From: Deinococcus humi | GTDB lineage: Bacteria > Deinococcota > Deinococci > Deinococcales > Deinococcaceae | Length of the DNA stretch: 64,000 bases | Direction: 5' to 3' | Assembly: GCF_014201875.1 (NCBI RefSeq) | Contig: NZ_JACHFL010000001.1 | Coordinates: forward strand, 186,001 to 250,000 | Shown: one piece after another, positions 10,649 through 27,382 of the stretch | Layout: each line of letters starts with the position of its first letter | Numbering within the stretch: the stretch's first letter is position 1 | Notes under the pieces: model-generated | Seen by the model: the letters and a program-made list of their open reading frames with translations, nothing else | What the model was told of the DNA's origin: nothing | The model's database searches: none | Position numbers and translations under genes: made by a program

Positions 10649-11190
10649 ACCCGCTCCAGGGGCAGATAGGGGAGCGGTGGCAATTGCACCCTGATCTCAT
10701 CGTCTGGACAGACTGTTCCACCGCGCAGCACCACGCCCATGATCCCGGCCTTGCGAATCACGTTGCCGCTCCCATCGGTGGCCAGGACGGCTTTCAGCAG
10801 GCCCGGCTGGAAGCGGTCGATCTGGGCGCAGGGCTTACGCAGGCCTGTAATCTCGACAAGCGCTTCCGCGCCAATGTGCAGGCGCGTGCCTTGTGGCAGG
10901 GTCAGGAGGTCCAGACCGGAGGTCAGGATGTTCTCACCCAGATCTCCGGGACGCACATCGAAGCCTTGACCCGCCAGTTCGCCCAGCAACTCCGCGTGGA
11001 TCAGGTGGACCTGTCGCAAATTGGGCTGATCCGGGTTCTGCCGCACGCGCGACAGGTGTTGTACCGTCGCTCCCGCATGCGCGTCCCCCTCCACGCCAAG
11101 ACCCGCCAGCAGGCGAATCTGCGACTGGCGGGCCTTGCTGAAAGCATGCTGTGGACTGGCACTGACGCTCTGAACAGTGCCGCTCACCAT
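10645..11190 (-). CDS. MOSC-domain protein
   Basis: A 181-residue single MOSC domain, the C-terminal domain of molybdenum-cofactor sulfurases, also found in YiiM/mARC-type enzymes. The conserved cysteine lies in EITGLRKPCAQIDRF, and the preceding GDLGENILTSGLDL is a typical MOSC motif. Partner oxidoreductase domains are absent, so its target (sulfur carrier, Moco enzyme, or hydroxylamine detoxification) is open. It lies 18 bases downstream of a small membrane protein gene on the same strand and probably shares its transcript. Confidence 0.8.
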   Translation of the reverse strand: MVSGTVQSVSASPQHAFSKARQSQIRLLAGLGVEGDAHAGATVQHLSRVRQNPDQPNLRQVHLIHAELLGELAGQGFDVRPGDLGENILTSGLDLLTLPQGTRLHIGAEALVEITGLRKPCAQIDRFQPGLLKAVLATDGSGNVIRKAGIMGVVLRGGTVCPDDEIRVQLPPLPYLPLERV

Positions 11191-11208
11191 TTCAGACGAC
11201 AGCAGATC

Positions 11209-11424
11209 TCACTCGCCTTCGTTGACGGCGGCCTCGTTGTACTTGTTGGCCAGCACGAAGAACGTGGGGGCCCACAGTCCCACGAAGATGCCGAAACGCT
11301 CCCCATGCGACTTTTCCTCATGGGTTTTCTCGGTGCCGCCCTGGGTGGCCCAGATGGCGATGGAGGCCAGGATCGAGGCCAGGCCAGCAACGGTCAAAAG
11401 GTTGGAGATGCTGCGGTTGGACAT
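11209..11424 (-). CDS. Small two-helix membrane protein
   Basis: A 71-residue protein with two hydrophobic segments (LLTVAGLASILASIAIWATQ and FGIFVGLWAPTFFVLANKY) separated by a charged Lys/Glu/His stretch, EKTHEEKSHGER. The start is fixed by a strong AGGAGG eight bases before the ATG. I do not recognise a named family. It precedes the MOSC gene by 18 bases. The hairpin topology suggests a small membrane accessory protein. Confidence 0.65.
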   Translation of the reverse strand: MSNRSISNLLTVAGLASILASIAIWATQGGTEKTHEEKSHGERFGIFVGLWAPTFFVLANKYNEAAVNEGE

Positions 11425-11678
11425 AGTTGTTTCCTCCTGGGTGATGATGGGGGCTGCGCCGGATTCCCCGCCACGGCCCCTTGCCTGAGTCCACTGTGAC
11501 CGACTTCAATTGCCGGATTTGCACGATGGCAAACAGAAGGACAGCCCAACGCCTTTAGCTGAAATTTACCTGTCTCCAGCCACAGAGCGACGCAGGCCAC
11601 AGACCGTGAGTCGGCTGCGCTCAGGTTGCCTATGTGCGTCACTGTGAAGTTGTGAGGCCACCGTCAGCTCCGGGGCGG

Positions 11679-11684
11679 TATACT
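11679..11684 (+). promoter_or_regulatory. secA -10 element (leaderless promoter)
   Basis: TATACT, nearly the consensus -10, ends eight bases before the secA ATG. Transcription should begin at or within a base or two of the start codon. No good -35 hexamer is visible at 16-18 bases upstream. Confidence 0.65.
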
Positions 11685-11692
11685 CGCTTGTC

Positions 11693-14302
<2,610 letters not shown>

Positions 14303-14317
14303 GAAACAAAACAACGT

Positions 14318-14360
14318 GACGCGGGGAGCAGTTGACACTGCTTCCCGCGTCAATTTTTTG
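14318..14360 (+). terminator. secA intrinsic terminator
   Basis: A 15-bp stem (14318-14332 with 14337-14351, one G-T pair) with a TGAC loop, followed by AATTTTTTG. It starts 16 bases after the secA stop codon. Confidence 0.9.
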
Positions 14361-14418
14361 ATGTCTCAGCTGATGGTTCCATCACGCCGTCCCTGACGGT
14401 GGGGCCGGAGCGAACGCT

Positions 14419-15063
14419 TCAGGGCATCAAACGCTCGATCTTCCAGCGGTTGTCGTGATGGGTGTACCGGAACCGGTCATGCATGCGGTTGGGGCGTCCC
14501 TGCCAGAATTCCCACTCCTGCACGGTCATGCGGTAACCGCCCCAGAACTCCGGACGGGGCACGGGCTGGCCTTCGGGGAAGCGTTCCTGCAAGGCGGCGA
14601 ACCTGGCTTCCAGCGTCTCGCGGCTGGCAATCGGCGCACTTTGCGGATCGCTGGCGTGGGCGGCCAGCTGGCTCTCGCGGGGACGGACGTGAAAATAGGT
14701 GTCGGCCTCCACATCCGGCACGCGGGCGATGGTGCCGTAGGCGCGGATCTGCCGCTCCAGTTCGGCCCAGTAAAACAGGATTTCGGCCTGTGGGTTGGCG
14801 GCCAGATCATGGCCTTTGTGCGACTCGAAGTTGGTGTAGAAGGTCAGGCCTCCCCCGTCTGCGCCGCGCAGCAACACCGTGCGGACGCTGGGGCGCCCGG
14901 ATGCGTCCGCCGTCGCCAGAGACAGCGCATAGGGCTCAGGCAGTTCGGCCCCCTGCGCCTCGTCGAACCAGCCCTGAAACTGGGCCAGCGGGTCATCGTT
15001 CAGGTCCGCCCGCCGCAAATTGTCACGGGTGTAGGAGATTCGCAGGGCAGTGAGATCAGTCAT
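14419..15063 (-). CDS. pdxH: Pyridoxamine 5'-phosphate oxidase
   Basis: A 214-residue FMN enzyme that oxidises pyridoxamine or pyridoxine 5'-phosphate to pyridoxal 5'-phosphate, the last step of B6 salvage. Family landmarks are RTVLLRG and YTNFESHKG (FMN binding), [15 protein letters not shown], the [16 protein letters not shown] region, and the tail [13 protein letters not shown] to RWKIERLMP. The start [10 protein letters not shown] is chosen because homology starts there and AAGGAG lies seven bases upstream; an upstream in-frame extension is non-homologous. Confidence 0.93.
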   Translation of the reverse strand: MTDLTALRISYTRDNLRRADLNDDPLAQFQGWFDEAQGAELPEPYALSLATADASGRPSVRTVLLRGADGGGLTFYTNFESHKGHDLAANPQAEILFYWAELERQIRAYGTIARVPDVEADTYFHVRPRESQLAAHASDPQSAPIASRETLEARFAALQERFPEGQPVPRPEFWGGYRMTVQEWEFWQGRPNRMHDRFRYTHHDNRWKIERLMP

Positions 15064-15159
15064 GAAAGCTCCTTGAGGATGATCTGGAGGTCTGGAAAGG
15101 CAGGACGGCAGATTCAGTGGGGCTGAGACGGCTTCTGTCCCAGGCGCCCACCTGGTCAT

Positions 15160-16017
15160 CTAGCTCCTGGGCCGCTCCTCGAACACCTGACATTTCGGGC
15201 AAAAATGCGTTCCCCGTTGCGCCAGCACGGTCTTCACGATGTCGGTGCCGCAACGGGGACAGGGCTGCCCGGCCCTGCCGTACACGTGGTGCTCGTGCTG
15301 AAAAAGACCGGAAAGGCCGTCGTGTTGGCGGTAATTGCCCACGCCGTTGCCCAGGCTGCTGCCACCGGCGTCCACCGCCTGCGCCATGACCTCGCGGATG
15401 GCGGTGTACAGGCGCTGGCCCTCTGCGGCGGTCAGGCGGGTTTGGGCGGGGTGGATCTGGGCCTGCCACAGGCTCTCATCGGCGTAGATGTTGCCCACAC
15501 CGCTGACCGGCTTCTGGGACAGCAGCCACGGCTTGACCGCACCTGCCTCGCGGGCCAGCCGCACGAAATCGCCCTCAATGAAGTCCTCAGAGAGGGGTTC
15601 GGGACCCATCGCAGCCAGGGTGGGCATGCCCGCGTACTCGCCGGGGCGCACCACGGCCATCTTGCCGAAACGGCGTGGATCGTGGAAGAAGAGTTGCTGG
15701 CTGTCCCCAGCCCCATCCGGTTCCAGGGTCAGGGTGACGCGGGTGTGTGGCCCGCTGTCCAGGCGAAAGCCCCCGGTCATTCCCAGGTGGACGATGAACT
15801 CCAGATCGTGCAGGTCGTCCTCCGCTGCGTCCGCCGACGCGAGTTGCAGCATCAGGTACTTGCCGCGTCTGGACAGCCCCTGCACCCGCCTCCCCACCGC
15901 CAGATGGGTATCGCGGTACTTGTGCGGCGCGTCATGTTCCACACTGGCGATCACGCGCCCGCGCAGCAGCGGCTCGATCTTTCGGCGCGTGGTTTCGACT
16001 TCCGGCAGCTCAGGCAT
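15160..16017 (-). CDS. mutM: Formamidopyrimidine-DNA glycosylase (Fpg/MutM)
   Basis: A 285-residue bifunctional glycosylase/AP lyase that removes 8-oxoguanine and ring-opened purines. The N terminus MPELPEVETTRR supplies the catalytic Pro2 (after Met removal) and Glu3, RRGKYLML holds the conserved Lys loop, and the C-terminal zinc finger is CPRCGTDIVKTVLAQRGTHFCPKC. The start must be this ATG because Pro must be the new N terminus; the open frame upstream is spurious. TATGCT (16026-16031) ends eight bases before it. Oxidative DNA repair fits a stress-resistant host, but the enzyme is near-universal. Confidence 0.96.
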   Translation of the reverse strand: MPELPEVETTRRKIEPLLRGRVIASVEHDAPHKYRDTHLAVGRRVQGLSRRGKYLMLQLASADAAEDDLHDLEFIVHLGMTGGFRLDSGPHTRVTLTLEPDGAGDSQQLFFHDPRRFGKMAVVRPGEYAGMPTLAAMGPEPLSEDFIEGDFVRLAREAGAVKPWLLSQKPVSGVGNIYADESLWQAQIHPAQTRLTAAEGQRLYTAIREVMAQAVDAGGSSLGNGVGNYRQHDGLSGLFQHEHHVYGRAGQPCPRCGTDIVKTVLAQRGTHFCPKCQVFEERPRS

Positions 16018-16078
16018 ACCGCCCCAGCATAGCGGCGACGCTGCGGGGCGAAGGTAGCGGCGACTGCGGCGAGGAGCT

Positions 16079-16381
16079 TCAGGCCACGTCCACCTCTTCC
16101 AGCACGGTGACCACCGGAGCCTCCTGAAACCACGCCCCAGCCTTGGCGCGGTACGCCTGGTAGTGGGCCGAATCGCGGTGGGCCTGCACGGCGTCCATGT
16201 CGCGGTAACGCTCCTGGACATGCAGGCGCACGGTTCCCGAGTCATCCTGACGCAGCAGATCGTAGCGCAGGCAGCCCGGTTCCTGGCGGCTGCCCTGGAC
16301 CATGCCCAGCATCTCGGTCAGCACGTCCTTGACGTGTTCGGGCTTGGGGGTGATGACGGCGTGGACGGCAATGGTAGGCAT
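16079..16381 (-). CDS. Antibiotic-biosynthesis-monooxygenase (ABM) domain protein
   Basis: A 100-residue single ABM domain like YgiN quinol monooxygenase: start MPTIAVHAVITPKPEH, EPGCLRYDLLRQDDS, then VQERYRDMDAVQAHRDSAHYQAY. These are small dimeric ferredoxin-like proteins acting on quinols or related small molecules; the substrate cannot be read here. It is convergent with nothing and divergent from pcp, with start codons about 40 bases apart, so the promoters overlap. Confidence 0.8.
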   Translation of the reverse strand: MPTIAVHAVITPKPEHVKDVLTEMLGMVQGSRQEPGCLRYDLLRQDDSGTVRLHVQERYRDMDAVQAHRDSAHYQAYRAKAGAWFQEAPVVTVLEEVDVA

Positions 16382-16424
16382 GGCGCATTCTCCCTCAAAG
16401 TCGACCAGCGTCTATCATTCCGCT

Positions 16425-18085
<1,661 letters not shown>

Positions 18086-18113
18086 TCACTCCTTGCAAAC
18101 AGTGGAGAGCGAT

Positions 18114-18151
18114 AAAAAAAGGCCGCGCCGGGAGGTTCTCCGGGCGCGGCC
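18114..18151 (-). terminator. trpS leader attenuator terminator
   Basis: On the minus strand GGCCGCGCC (18143-18151) pairs with GGCGCGGCC (18121-18129), with an inner GGAG/CTCC pair, followed by TTTTTTT (18114-18120). It ends 31 bases before trpS and about 35 bases after the leader-peptide stop codon. Its 5' arm contains GCGCCCGG, which can alternatively pair over eight bases with CCGGGTGC just downstream of the leader-peptide stop, forming an antiterminator. Confidence 0.85.
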
Positions 18152-18186
18152 TGTCGGTTCGACGGCACAAAGGAACGGGCACCCGG

Positions 18187-18234
18187 TCAACTGCCGGGCC
18201 ACCATGCCTGAGCCTGTGCCTGCCTGGGATGCAT
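18187..18234 (-). CDS. trpS leader peptide with tandem Trp codons
   Basis: A 15-codon ORF reading MHPRQAQAQAWWPGS then TGA. The two TGG codons are at 18199-18204. The bases directly after them, CCCGG, pair with CCGGG right after the stop codon (six bp with a wobble pair, 7-base loop); that pairing blocks the antiterminator. A ribosome stalled at the Trp codons would cover CCCGG and free CCGGGTGC to pair with the terminator's 5' arm, letting transcription reach trpS. TATCCT ends six bases before the ATG, so the leader peptide itself is probably translated from a leaderless transcript. Coding status is inferred from layout only. Confidence 0.75.
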   Translation of the reverse strand: MHPRQAQAQAWWPGS

Positions 18235-18240
18235 GGACGC

Positions 18241-18246
18241 AGGATA
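18241..18246 (-). promoter_or_regulatory. -10 element of the trpS leader transcript
   Basis: TATCCT on the minus strand, six bases before the leader-peptide ATG, the same spacing seen before many genes in this window. A consensus -35 is not evident. Confidence 0.55.
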
Positions 18247-18616
18247 CTGCGCGAGAAAGGACGTGCAGCCAACAGCCACCTCAGCTCTGCCAGGGGAGAC
18301 AGGCAAGAGAGGGAGAAGAGGCGGTCAAGACGTATGGTGCTGGCGCTCTCCGTCTGACCTGCTGTCCCTGAGCCTCCTGCTGGAAGTCGTCGCCGAGCAG
18401 GGGTGAGTCAGCCTGAGAAAAGAGGACTTCCCTGCCGTCTGCGTCACTACCCGAACCCATCTTTGGCCAGCAAAAGAACTTCAGGAACGTCCATTCCTGA
18501 CCGAAGACCTGATCAATGACGGATGGGCGGGTACTGGACGAGTTGGGGGCAGATTCTGGACCCCACGGCGCGGTACCCGCATATGAGAAATCCTGATCTC
18601 CAGCGCGGGGCCTCCC
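18247..18616. other. Untranslated stretch between tdh and the trpS leader
   Basis: About 370 bases with no convincing gene. On the minus strand GGTCAGACG and CGTCTTGACC (18323-18359) can form a roughly 9-bp hairpin with an 18-base loop, without a U tract. GGGTACCGCG occurs 40 bases after the tdh stop, but no T-box context surrounds it. No clear terminator for tdh is seen. Confidence 0.4.
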
Positions 18617-19648
18617 TCAACCCTCCCAGTCCAGAATGACCTTCCCGCTCTGGCCGCCCAGCATGGCGTCAAAGCCCTGCTGGTAGTCGCCGATGCCGAA
18701 ATGGTGGGTGATGATCGGGTTCAGGTTCAGGCCCGACTGGATCAAGGCCACCATCTTGTACCAGGTCTCGAACATCTCGCGGCCGTAGATCCCCTGGACC
18801 GTCAGCATCTTGAAGATCACGCTGTCCCAGTCGATGTCCACACGTCCTGCGGGGATGCCCAGCAGGGCGATCTTGCCGCCGTGGTTCATCAGCTTGACCA
18901 TCTGGGCAAAGGCCACGCCGGAACCGCTCATCTCCAGCCCCACGTCAAACCCCTCGGTCATGTGCAGCTCGTCCTGCGCCACCGTCCACAGGTCCTCCTG
19001 CGCGACGTTAACAGCGCGGGTCACACCCATTTCGCGCGCCAGCTCCAGACGGTACTCGTTGACGTCGGTAATCACCACGTTCCGCGCGCCGACATGCTTT
19101 GCGACGGCGGCGGCCATCACCCCGATCGGCCCCGCGCCGGTAATCAGCACGTCCTCGCCCACCAGATCGAACTTCAGGGCGGTGTGAACCGCGTTGCCGA
19201 AGGGATCGAAGATGGCAGCCAGATCGTCGGAGATGTCGTCGGGCAGCTTGAAGGCGTTGAAGGCGGGCAGCACCAAGTATTCGGCGAAGGACCCGGGGCG
19301 CTGGACGCCCACACCCTGGGTGTTGCGGCACAGGTGGCGGCGGCCCGCGCGGCAGTTGCGGCAATGCCCGCAGGTGATATGGCCCTCGCCACTCACTCGG
19401 TCACCGATCGAGAAGCCACTGACCTCGGAGCCCATCCCAGCCACCACGCCCACGTACTCGTGGCCCACCACCATGGGCGTTGGGACGGTGCGGCTGGCCC
19501 AATCGTCCCACTTATAGATGTGCACGTCGGTGCCGCAGATGCTGCTCTTCTTCACGCGGATCAGCAGGTCATTGGGGCCGGGGACAGGCACCTGTGTTTC
19601 GGTCATCCAGATGCCGACTTCGGGTTTCAGTTTGCTCAGGGCGCGCAT
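18617..19648 (-). CDS. tdh: L-threonine 3-dehydrogenase
   Basis: A 343-residue zinc-dependent medium-chain dehydrogenase that oxidises threonine to 2-amino-3-ketobutyrate. Catalytic zinc ligands are in SSICGTDVH and VGHEYVG; the structural zinc lobe is [15 protein letters not shown]; the NAD site is [15 protein letters not shown]. Length and the N terminus [17 protein letters not shown] match E. coli Tdh. A GTG eight codons upstream (19670-19672) is an alternative start; neither has a strong Shine-Dalgarno. The usual partner kbl is not beside it, so the second step must be encoded elsewhere or bypassed. Confidence 0.94.
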   Translation of the reverse strand: MRALSKLKPEVGIWMTETQVPVPGPNDLLIRVKKSSICGTDVHIYKWDDWASRTVPTPMVVGHEYVGVVAGMGSEVSGFSIGDRVSGEGHITCGHCRNCRAGRRHLCRNTQGVGVQRPGSFAEYLVLPAFNAFKLPDDISDDLAAIFDPFGNAVHTALKFDLVGEDVLITGAGPIGVMAAAVAKHVGARNVVITDVNEYRLELAREMGVTRAVNVAQEDLWTVAQDELHMTEGFDVGLEMSGSGVAFAQMVKLMNHGGKIALLGIPAGRVDIDWDSVIFKMLTVQGIYGREMFETWYKMVALIQSGLNLNPIITHHFGIGDYQQGFDAMLGGQSGKVILDWEG

Positions 19649-19801
19649 GGTGGCAGGGGGGGCAAAGGTCACACAGGCTGTTTTACTCCCACGGAGGCTG
19701 CTTCGCCGTGACCGCGTTCACCTGGGCCGGACAGCTGATCTGAATGCTCCCTAAGCTTCCGTACCGACACCCAACCTACCCCATGTCGTACCCTGCAGGG
19801 T

Positions 19802-19945
19802 ATGATCAAGTACCGCAAGCAAAATCCCCTGGAACCCGAAAAGGACGCCGAGGTCACCCTGAACGTCACGCCGCTGCTGTTCTTCGTGGTGGGTTATCTA
19901 GCGGTGCGGGCGCTGATCCGTACTGTCCGCACCTACGCGGACTGA
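19802..19945 (+). CDS. 47-residue single-helix membrane protein
   Basis: A short ORF starting MIKYRKQNPLEPEKDAEV. A charged N-terminal half is followed by one membrane segment (VTPLLFFVVGYLAVRAL) and a basic tail, RTVRTYAD. The leaderless pattern supports it: TACCCT (19789-19794) ends seven bases before the ATG. It sits alone between tdh and the 20007 gene. Function unknown. The promoter position, membrane-helix profile and positive-inside charge argue that it is real; conservation in relatives would settle it. Confidence 0.55.
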   Translation: MIKYRKQNPLEPEKDAEVTLNVTPLLFFVVGYLAVRALIRTVRTYAD

Positions 19946-20006
19946 TCGTCCAACGATGAACACGGGTGTGGCCCCCTGCGGGCGGTCAATCCGCTAGGCT
20001 AGGCCC

Positions 20007-20438
20007 ATGACCGACGCCACCCCTCAACAGTTCAAGAGTGCTGCCAGCAACCGTTTTGTCGTCCCCGGCTGGACCAATCTGGTCGAGGGGATGCCCGACA
20101 GCGTGGAAGTCCAGCTCGATCTGGATCAGGCCGACACGGGCCGCGAACACGCCAGTCTGCTCGTCGAATACTGGGCCACCAATGCCGACATGACCCTGCA
20201 AAGCATCCTGCCGGTGCGGGCCTTTACCACCACCCCGGAGGGCTGGTGTGTCTTCGTGCCCGCGCAGGGACGTGTGCTGGTGCGCGCTGTCGATCCGCAG
20301 CCCACTCCTCCCGTGCTGGTCAGCCACTGGATCAACATTGATCCCGCCACGCCCGCTGGGACCACGGTGAATGTGAAGGTCAACTTTCCCGGCGAAGCGG
20401 CCAACTCCACCAGCGGCAAGCTCTCGCTGAACAGTTAA
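20007..20438 (+). CDS. Conserved-looking soluble protein of unknown function
   Basis: A 143-residue protein without signal peptide or membrane segment. Alternating hydrophobic stretches and many Val/Thr suggest a beta-rich fold; there are no recognisable catalytic motifs. TAGGCT (19995-20000) ends six bases before the ATG, supporting expression from a leaderless promoter. It is convergent with the futalosine nucleosidase gene, nine bases away. I do not recognise the family. Confidence 0.65.
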   Translation: MTDATPQQFKSAASNRFVVPGWTNLVEGMPDSVEVQLDLDQADTGREHASLLVEYWATNADMTLQSILPVRAFTTTPEGWCVFVPAQGRVLVRAVDPQPTPPVLVSHWINIDPATPAGTTVNVKVNFPGEAANSTSGKLSLNS

Positions 20439-20447
20439 GGCGGGCCT

Positions 20448-21092
20448 CTACCCTTCCCGTTCCTTCCAGACTTCCAGCGCCGCCGCCACGCCCCTCCGGG
20501 TGGCGGCGAGCGCCTGTGGAATTCGCCACGAGGCGCGGTCACGGGGGCCCACCGCGTTGCTGACGCCGCGCACCTCCAGCACCGGCACGCCGGCCAGTAG
20601 GGCGGCGTGGGCGATGCCCGCACCCTCCATCCCCTCGGTGAGTGCGCCGGGAAAACGTCGTTCCAGAAAGTTGGCGGCCTCCACGCTGCCGGTCACGCTA
20701 TTTAAGGTGAGCATCGGCCCCAGGCGTGCGCCCGTACGCCGCGCGACTTCAGGCGCGTGGTTCCAGGCGGCAAAGCGGCCAGTGTGCGGTGAATCCGGGA
20801 GAATGGATAGGCCCAGCTCGTCGAAGGCTAGAAACCGTTCGCCGTCCCATGCTCCCAGATCGGCCTGGACAATCTCGGATGAAAGGCCGAGATCACCGGG
20901 CAACAGACCCGACGGGGAATATGCGCCGCCTATACCCGCGCTGACCACCAGTCCAGACTTCTGTTCAGCCAGCGCCTTTGCTGTTGCCAGAGCGGCGGCC
21001 ACCACGCCCACCCCGGAGACCACCACACGGGCGTTCAGGTCCAGCAGGCGTTCGGCCTCGGCATGGGTGGCAACGACGATCAGGGGAAGCAT
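20448..21092 (-). CDS. mqnB: Futalosine hydrolase (MqnB-like nucleosidase)
   Basis: A 214-residue member of the purine nucleosidase/phosphorylase fold, best matching futalosine hydrolase, which releases hypoxanthine from futalosine in the alternative menaquinone pathway. Indicators are VVSAGIGGAYSPSGLLPGDLGLSSEIVQADLGAW, the TEGMEGAGIAHAAL substrate segment and EVRGVSNAVGPRDR. Choosing MqnB over MTA/SAH nucleosidase rests on those motifs. The start MLPLIVVATHAEAE follows TACCCT (21100-21105) by seven bases; the longer open frame upstream is discarded. It is divergent from the SDR gene. Confidence 0.82.
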   Translation of the reverse strand: MLPLIVVATHAEAERLLDLNARVVVSGVGVVAAALATAKALAEQKSGLVVSAGIGGAYSPSGLLPGDLGLSSEIVQADLGAWDGERFLAFDELGLSILPDSPHTGRFAAWNHAPEVARRTGARLGPMLTLNSVTGSVEAANFLERRFPGALTEGMEGAGIAHAALLAGVPVLEVRGVSNAVGPRDRASWRIPQALAATRRGVAAALEVWKEREG

Positions 21093-21171
21093 GGGCCACA
21101 GGGTAAGGGGTGGAGCGGGGCCGCGCCCGCTCTCCCACGAACCGGCTGCGGCACAGGTGTAGCCTGCCCAC

Positions 21172-21901
<730 letters not shown>

Positions 21902-21938
21902 AGTCGCGGCCATGCCGCGTAGATTGCGCGTTAACCGG

Positions 21939-21969
21939 CACTTGTCCAAGTGTCATTAAGGTTTAATAG
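21939..21969 (+). promoter_or_regulatory. Candidate tatAC promoter with an overlapping palindrome
   Basis: TTGTCC (21942-21947) and TAATAG (21964-21969) are 16 bases apart and could be -35 and -10 elements. The -35 lies inside a perfect inverted repeat, CACTTG-TC-CAAGTG (21939-21952), a possible operator. The implied leader is about 130 bases, unlike the leaderless genes nearby. Confidence 0.4.
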
Positions 21970-22105
21970 GTAATCCGATCGGCCCGCCGCCGCATATCTA
22001 CAGGGCAGAGAGAAGCCGTTCCACCGTCCGCCCGGTCCCGCCCCTCATCCCCTTCAACCGCAAGACATGCCCGGGCACGGCCCGGCACACAAAGGAGTTC
22101 GCACT

Positions 22106-22354
22106 ATGGGTCCCCTGGAAATTATTCTGATTATCGTCGTGATCGCCCTCGTCTTTGGGGCCAGCAAGTTGCCGCAGCTGGGCAAGGGCCTGGGCCAGGG
22201 CATCAAGGAATTCAAGCGCGAGACGGGCAAGACCGATGCCGACACCACCGAAGGGGTCACGCCCATCACTGACGTGTCCTCGCGCCAGATCGATCCCGTG
22301 ACCGGCGCGCCGCTGCCCACCGAACGCGAGACCGTCGGCAACCGCCGCGCGTAA
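22106..22354 (+). CDS. tatA: Sec-independent translocase subunit TatA
   Basis: An 82-residue protein with one N-terminal membrane helix (PLEIILIIVVIALVFGASK), the conserved FGASKLPQLGKGLGQGIKEFKRE hinge and amphipathic helix, and a disordered polar tail. It forms the pore-like assembly for twin-arginine export of folded proteins. The ATG at 22106 is set by AAGGAG (22092-22097) and by the helix start; an upstream in-frame ATG adds unrelated residues. tatC follows after 15 bases; no separate tatB is seen, so this TatA may serve both roles. Confidence 0.93.
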   Translation: MGPLEIILIIVVIALVFGASKLPQLGKGLGQGIKEFKRETGKTDADTTEGVTPITDVSSRQIDPVTGAPLPTERETVGNRRA

Positions 22355-22369
22355 GGGAAGGGTCGCGCC

Positions 22370-23158
22370 ATGTCCCCCAAAACCGTCCCCAGTACGGACC
22401 TGAAGAGCGCCCCTCTGTTCGATCACCTGGACGAACTCCGCAAGCGGCTGGTCATCAGCGTGATCTTTCTGGTCATCGGGATGTCGGTGGCCTTCGTCTA
22501 TCGCGTGCAACTGATCGACTGGGTCAAGGGACCGCTGCAGTATTCGGAGCTGTACACCGCCGGCAAGGTCCAGGTGGTGACCTATACCCTGACTGAGCCG
22601 CTGCTGCTCAGCCTGAACCTGGCCTTCTGGGCGGGCCTGGGGCTGGCGCTGCCTTTCATCCTGGGTCAGGTCTGGGGCTTTATCTCGCCGGGGCTGTATC
22701 CCAGCGAGCGGCGCTGGGCCATTCCATTCATCGTTGGGGCGGGTCTGTCGTTCCTGGGCGGCGCCGTCTTCGGCTACAAGCTGGTACTTCCCACAATGGT
22801 GCCCTTTCTGGTGGAATTCCTCGCGGGGGCCGTCACGCCGATCCTGGGCCTGGGCCAGTACATCGGCACAGTCACGACGTTCCTGGTCGCCTTTGGGCTG
22901 GCCTTCGAAATGCCGATCCTGGCGATCATCCTGACCCGCATCGGCATCGTGAACCACGTGATGCTGCGCAAGGGCTGGCGCTTCGCGCTGGTGGCCATCA
23001 TGATCGCCGCCGCCGTCATCACGCCCACGCCGGACCCCACCAACATGATGCTGGTGGCCGTGCCGCTGTACGTGCTGTTCGAGCTGAGCGTGCTGCTCTC
23101 GCGGGCCTTCCGCCTGCCGCCTCCCGAAGAGGAAGAAACCCCCGCGCTGGGCCTCTGA
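22370..23158 (+). CDS. tatC: Sec-independent translocase subunit TatC
   Basis: A 262-residue integral membrane receptor for twin-arginine signal peptides. The N-terminal FDHLDELRKRLVIS motif and six hydrophobic segments are clear, as are the GLYPSERRW loop and AAAVITPTPDPTNM near the last helix. It follows tatA at 15 bases and ends at a strong terminator, so tatAC forms a two-gene operon. Confidence 0.95.
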   Translation: MSPKTVPSTDLKSAPLFDHLDELRKRLVISVIFLVIGMSVAFVYRVQLIDWVKGPLQYSELYTAGKVQVVTYTLTEPLLLSLNLAFWAGLGLALPFILGQVWGFISPGLYPSERRWAIPFIVGAGLSFLGGAVFGYKLVLPTMVPFLVEFLAGAVTPILGLGQYIGTVTTFLVAFGLAFEMPILAIILTRIGIVNHVMLRKGWRFALVAIMIAAAVITPTPDPTNMMLVAVPLYVLFELSVLLSRAFRLPPPEEEETPALGL

Positions 23159-23172
23159 TCCCTCTCCCGTCC

Positions 23173-23203
23173 GCCCTCTCCAATGTGGAGAGGGCTTTTT
23201 CTT
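23173..23203 (+). terminator. tatAC terminator
   Basis: A perfect 10-bp stem, GCCCTCTCCA (23173-23182) with TGGAGAGGGC (23186-23195), a 3-base loop, then TTTTTCTT. It begins 14 bases after the tatC stop codon. Confidence 0.92.
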
Positions 23204-23297
23204 GACGTCCCGGTGGCGCACCTGCCGAGCCTGCTGGAAGCTACCGCCGCGTCTGGGCCATGCGCACCCTGCAAAAGGCTTAAACTAGCGCCGTCTT

Positions 23298-24245
<948 letters not shown>

Positions 24246-24265
24246 GGAAAACGAAGCATCAAGGA

Positions 24266-24298
24266 GGGCGGCCCATGATCACTGGGGCCGCCCTTCTC
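24266..24298 (+). terminator. lgt terminator
   Basis: GGGCGGCCC (24266-24274) pairs with GGGCCGCCC (24285-24293) across a 10-base loop, followed by TTCTCC. It lies 21 bases after the lgt stop; the U tract is weak. Confidence 0.6.
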
Positions 24299-24452
24299 CA
24301 ATTGAAATTGCTGAGTGATGAGCTGATATGGAGTCTCGCCCCACCGCACCCAAACCTGGCCTTTGAGTTGCCAGGCCACAACTGCGCGTCCATTGCTTTG
24401 ATCATGATCCCAGCGAGGCTGCTTGCGAACGGGATTCCTCGTACGAGCACAT

Positions 24453-24485
24453 CAAAAAATATGCCGCCAGTGGAACGGCGGCATA
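24453..24485 (-). terminator. acnA terminator
   Basis: On the minus strand TATGCCGCC (24477-24485) pairs with GGCGGCATA (24460-24468) across an 8-base loop, followed by TTTTTTGATG. It starts 27 bases after the acnA stop. The interval back to the lgt terminator (24299-24452) holds nothing I can name. Confidence 0.88.
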
Positions 24486-24512
24486 CTCAGTCTTGCGAAG
24501 CGAGACAGAAGT

Positions 24513-27236
<2,724 letters not shown>

Positions 27237-27382
27237 TGTTGGTCGCCTCCTTGCCCTTTCGGGCGCTGCCTCTATGATATGCCGCGAGTGCCCGGAACCG
27301 GGCGTCACCCACGCAGTCACGACGTTCATAATATGTCACTACATCAGGAACAACACATCACTCAACTCTAAGAGGAATCTCC

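Noticed and set aside
18121..18616. T-box riboswitch upstream of trpS, prompted by GGGTACCGCG near 18570 and TGGTGGCCCGG near the terminator
   Set aside because: The GGGTACCGCG copy is 400 bases from the terminator and lacks an antiterminator fold, and the second match is explained better as the Trp codons plus pairing segment of a leader ORF.
27332..27347. DdrO/radiation-desiccation motif (ATATGTCACTACATCA) upstream of the 27383 gene
   Set aside because: Halves resemble the 17-bp RDRM, but the element is one base too short, so the dyad spacing is wrong, and the gene is not a known member of the regulon.
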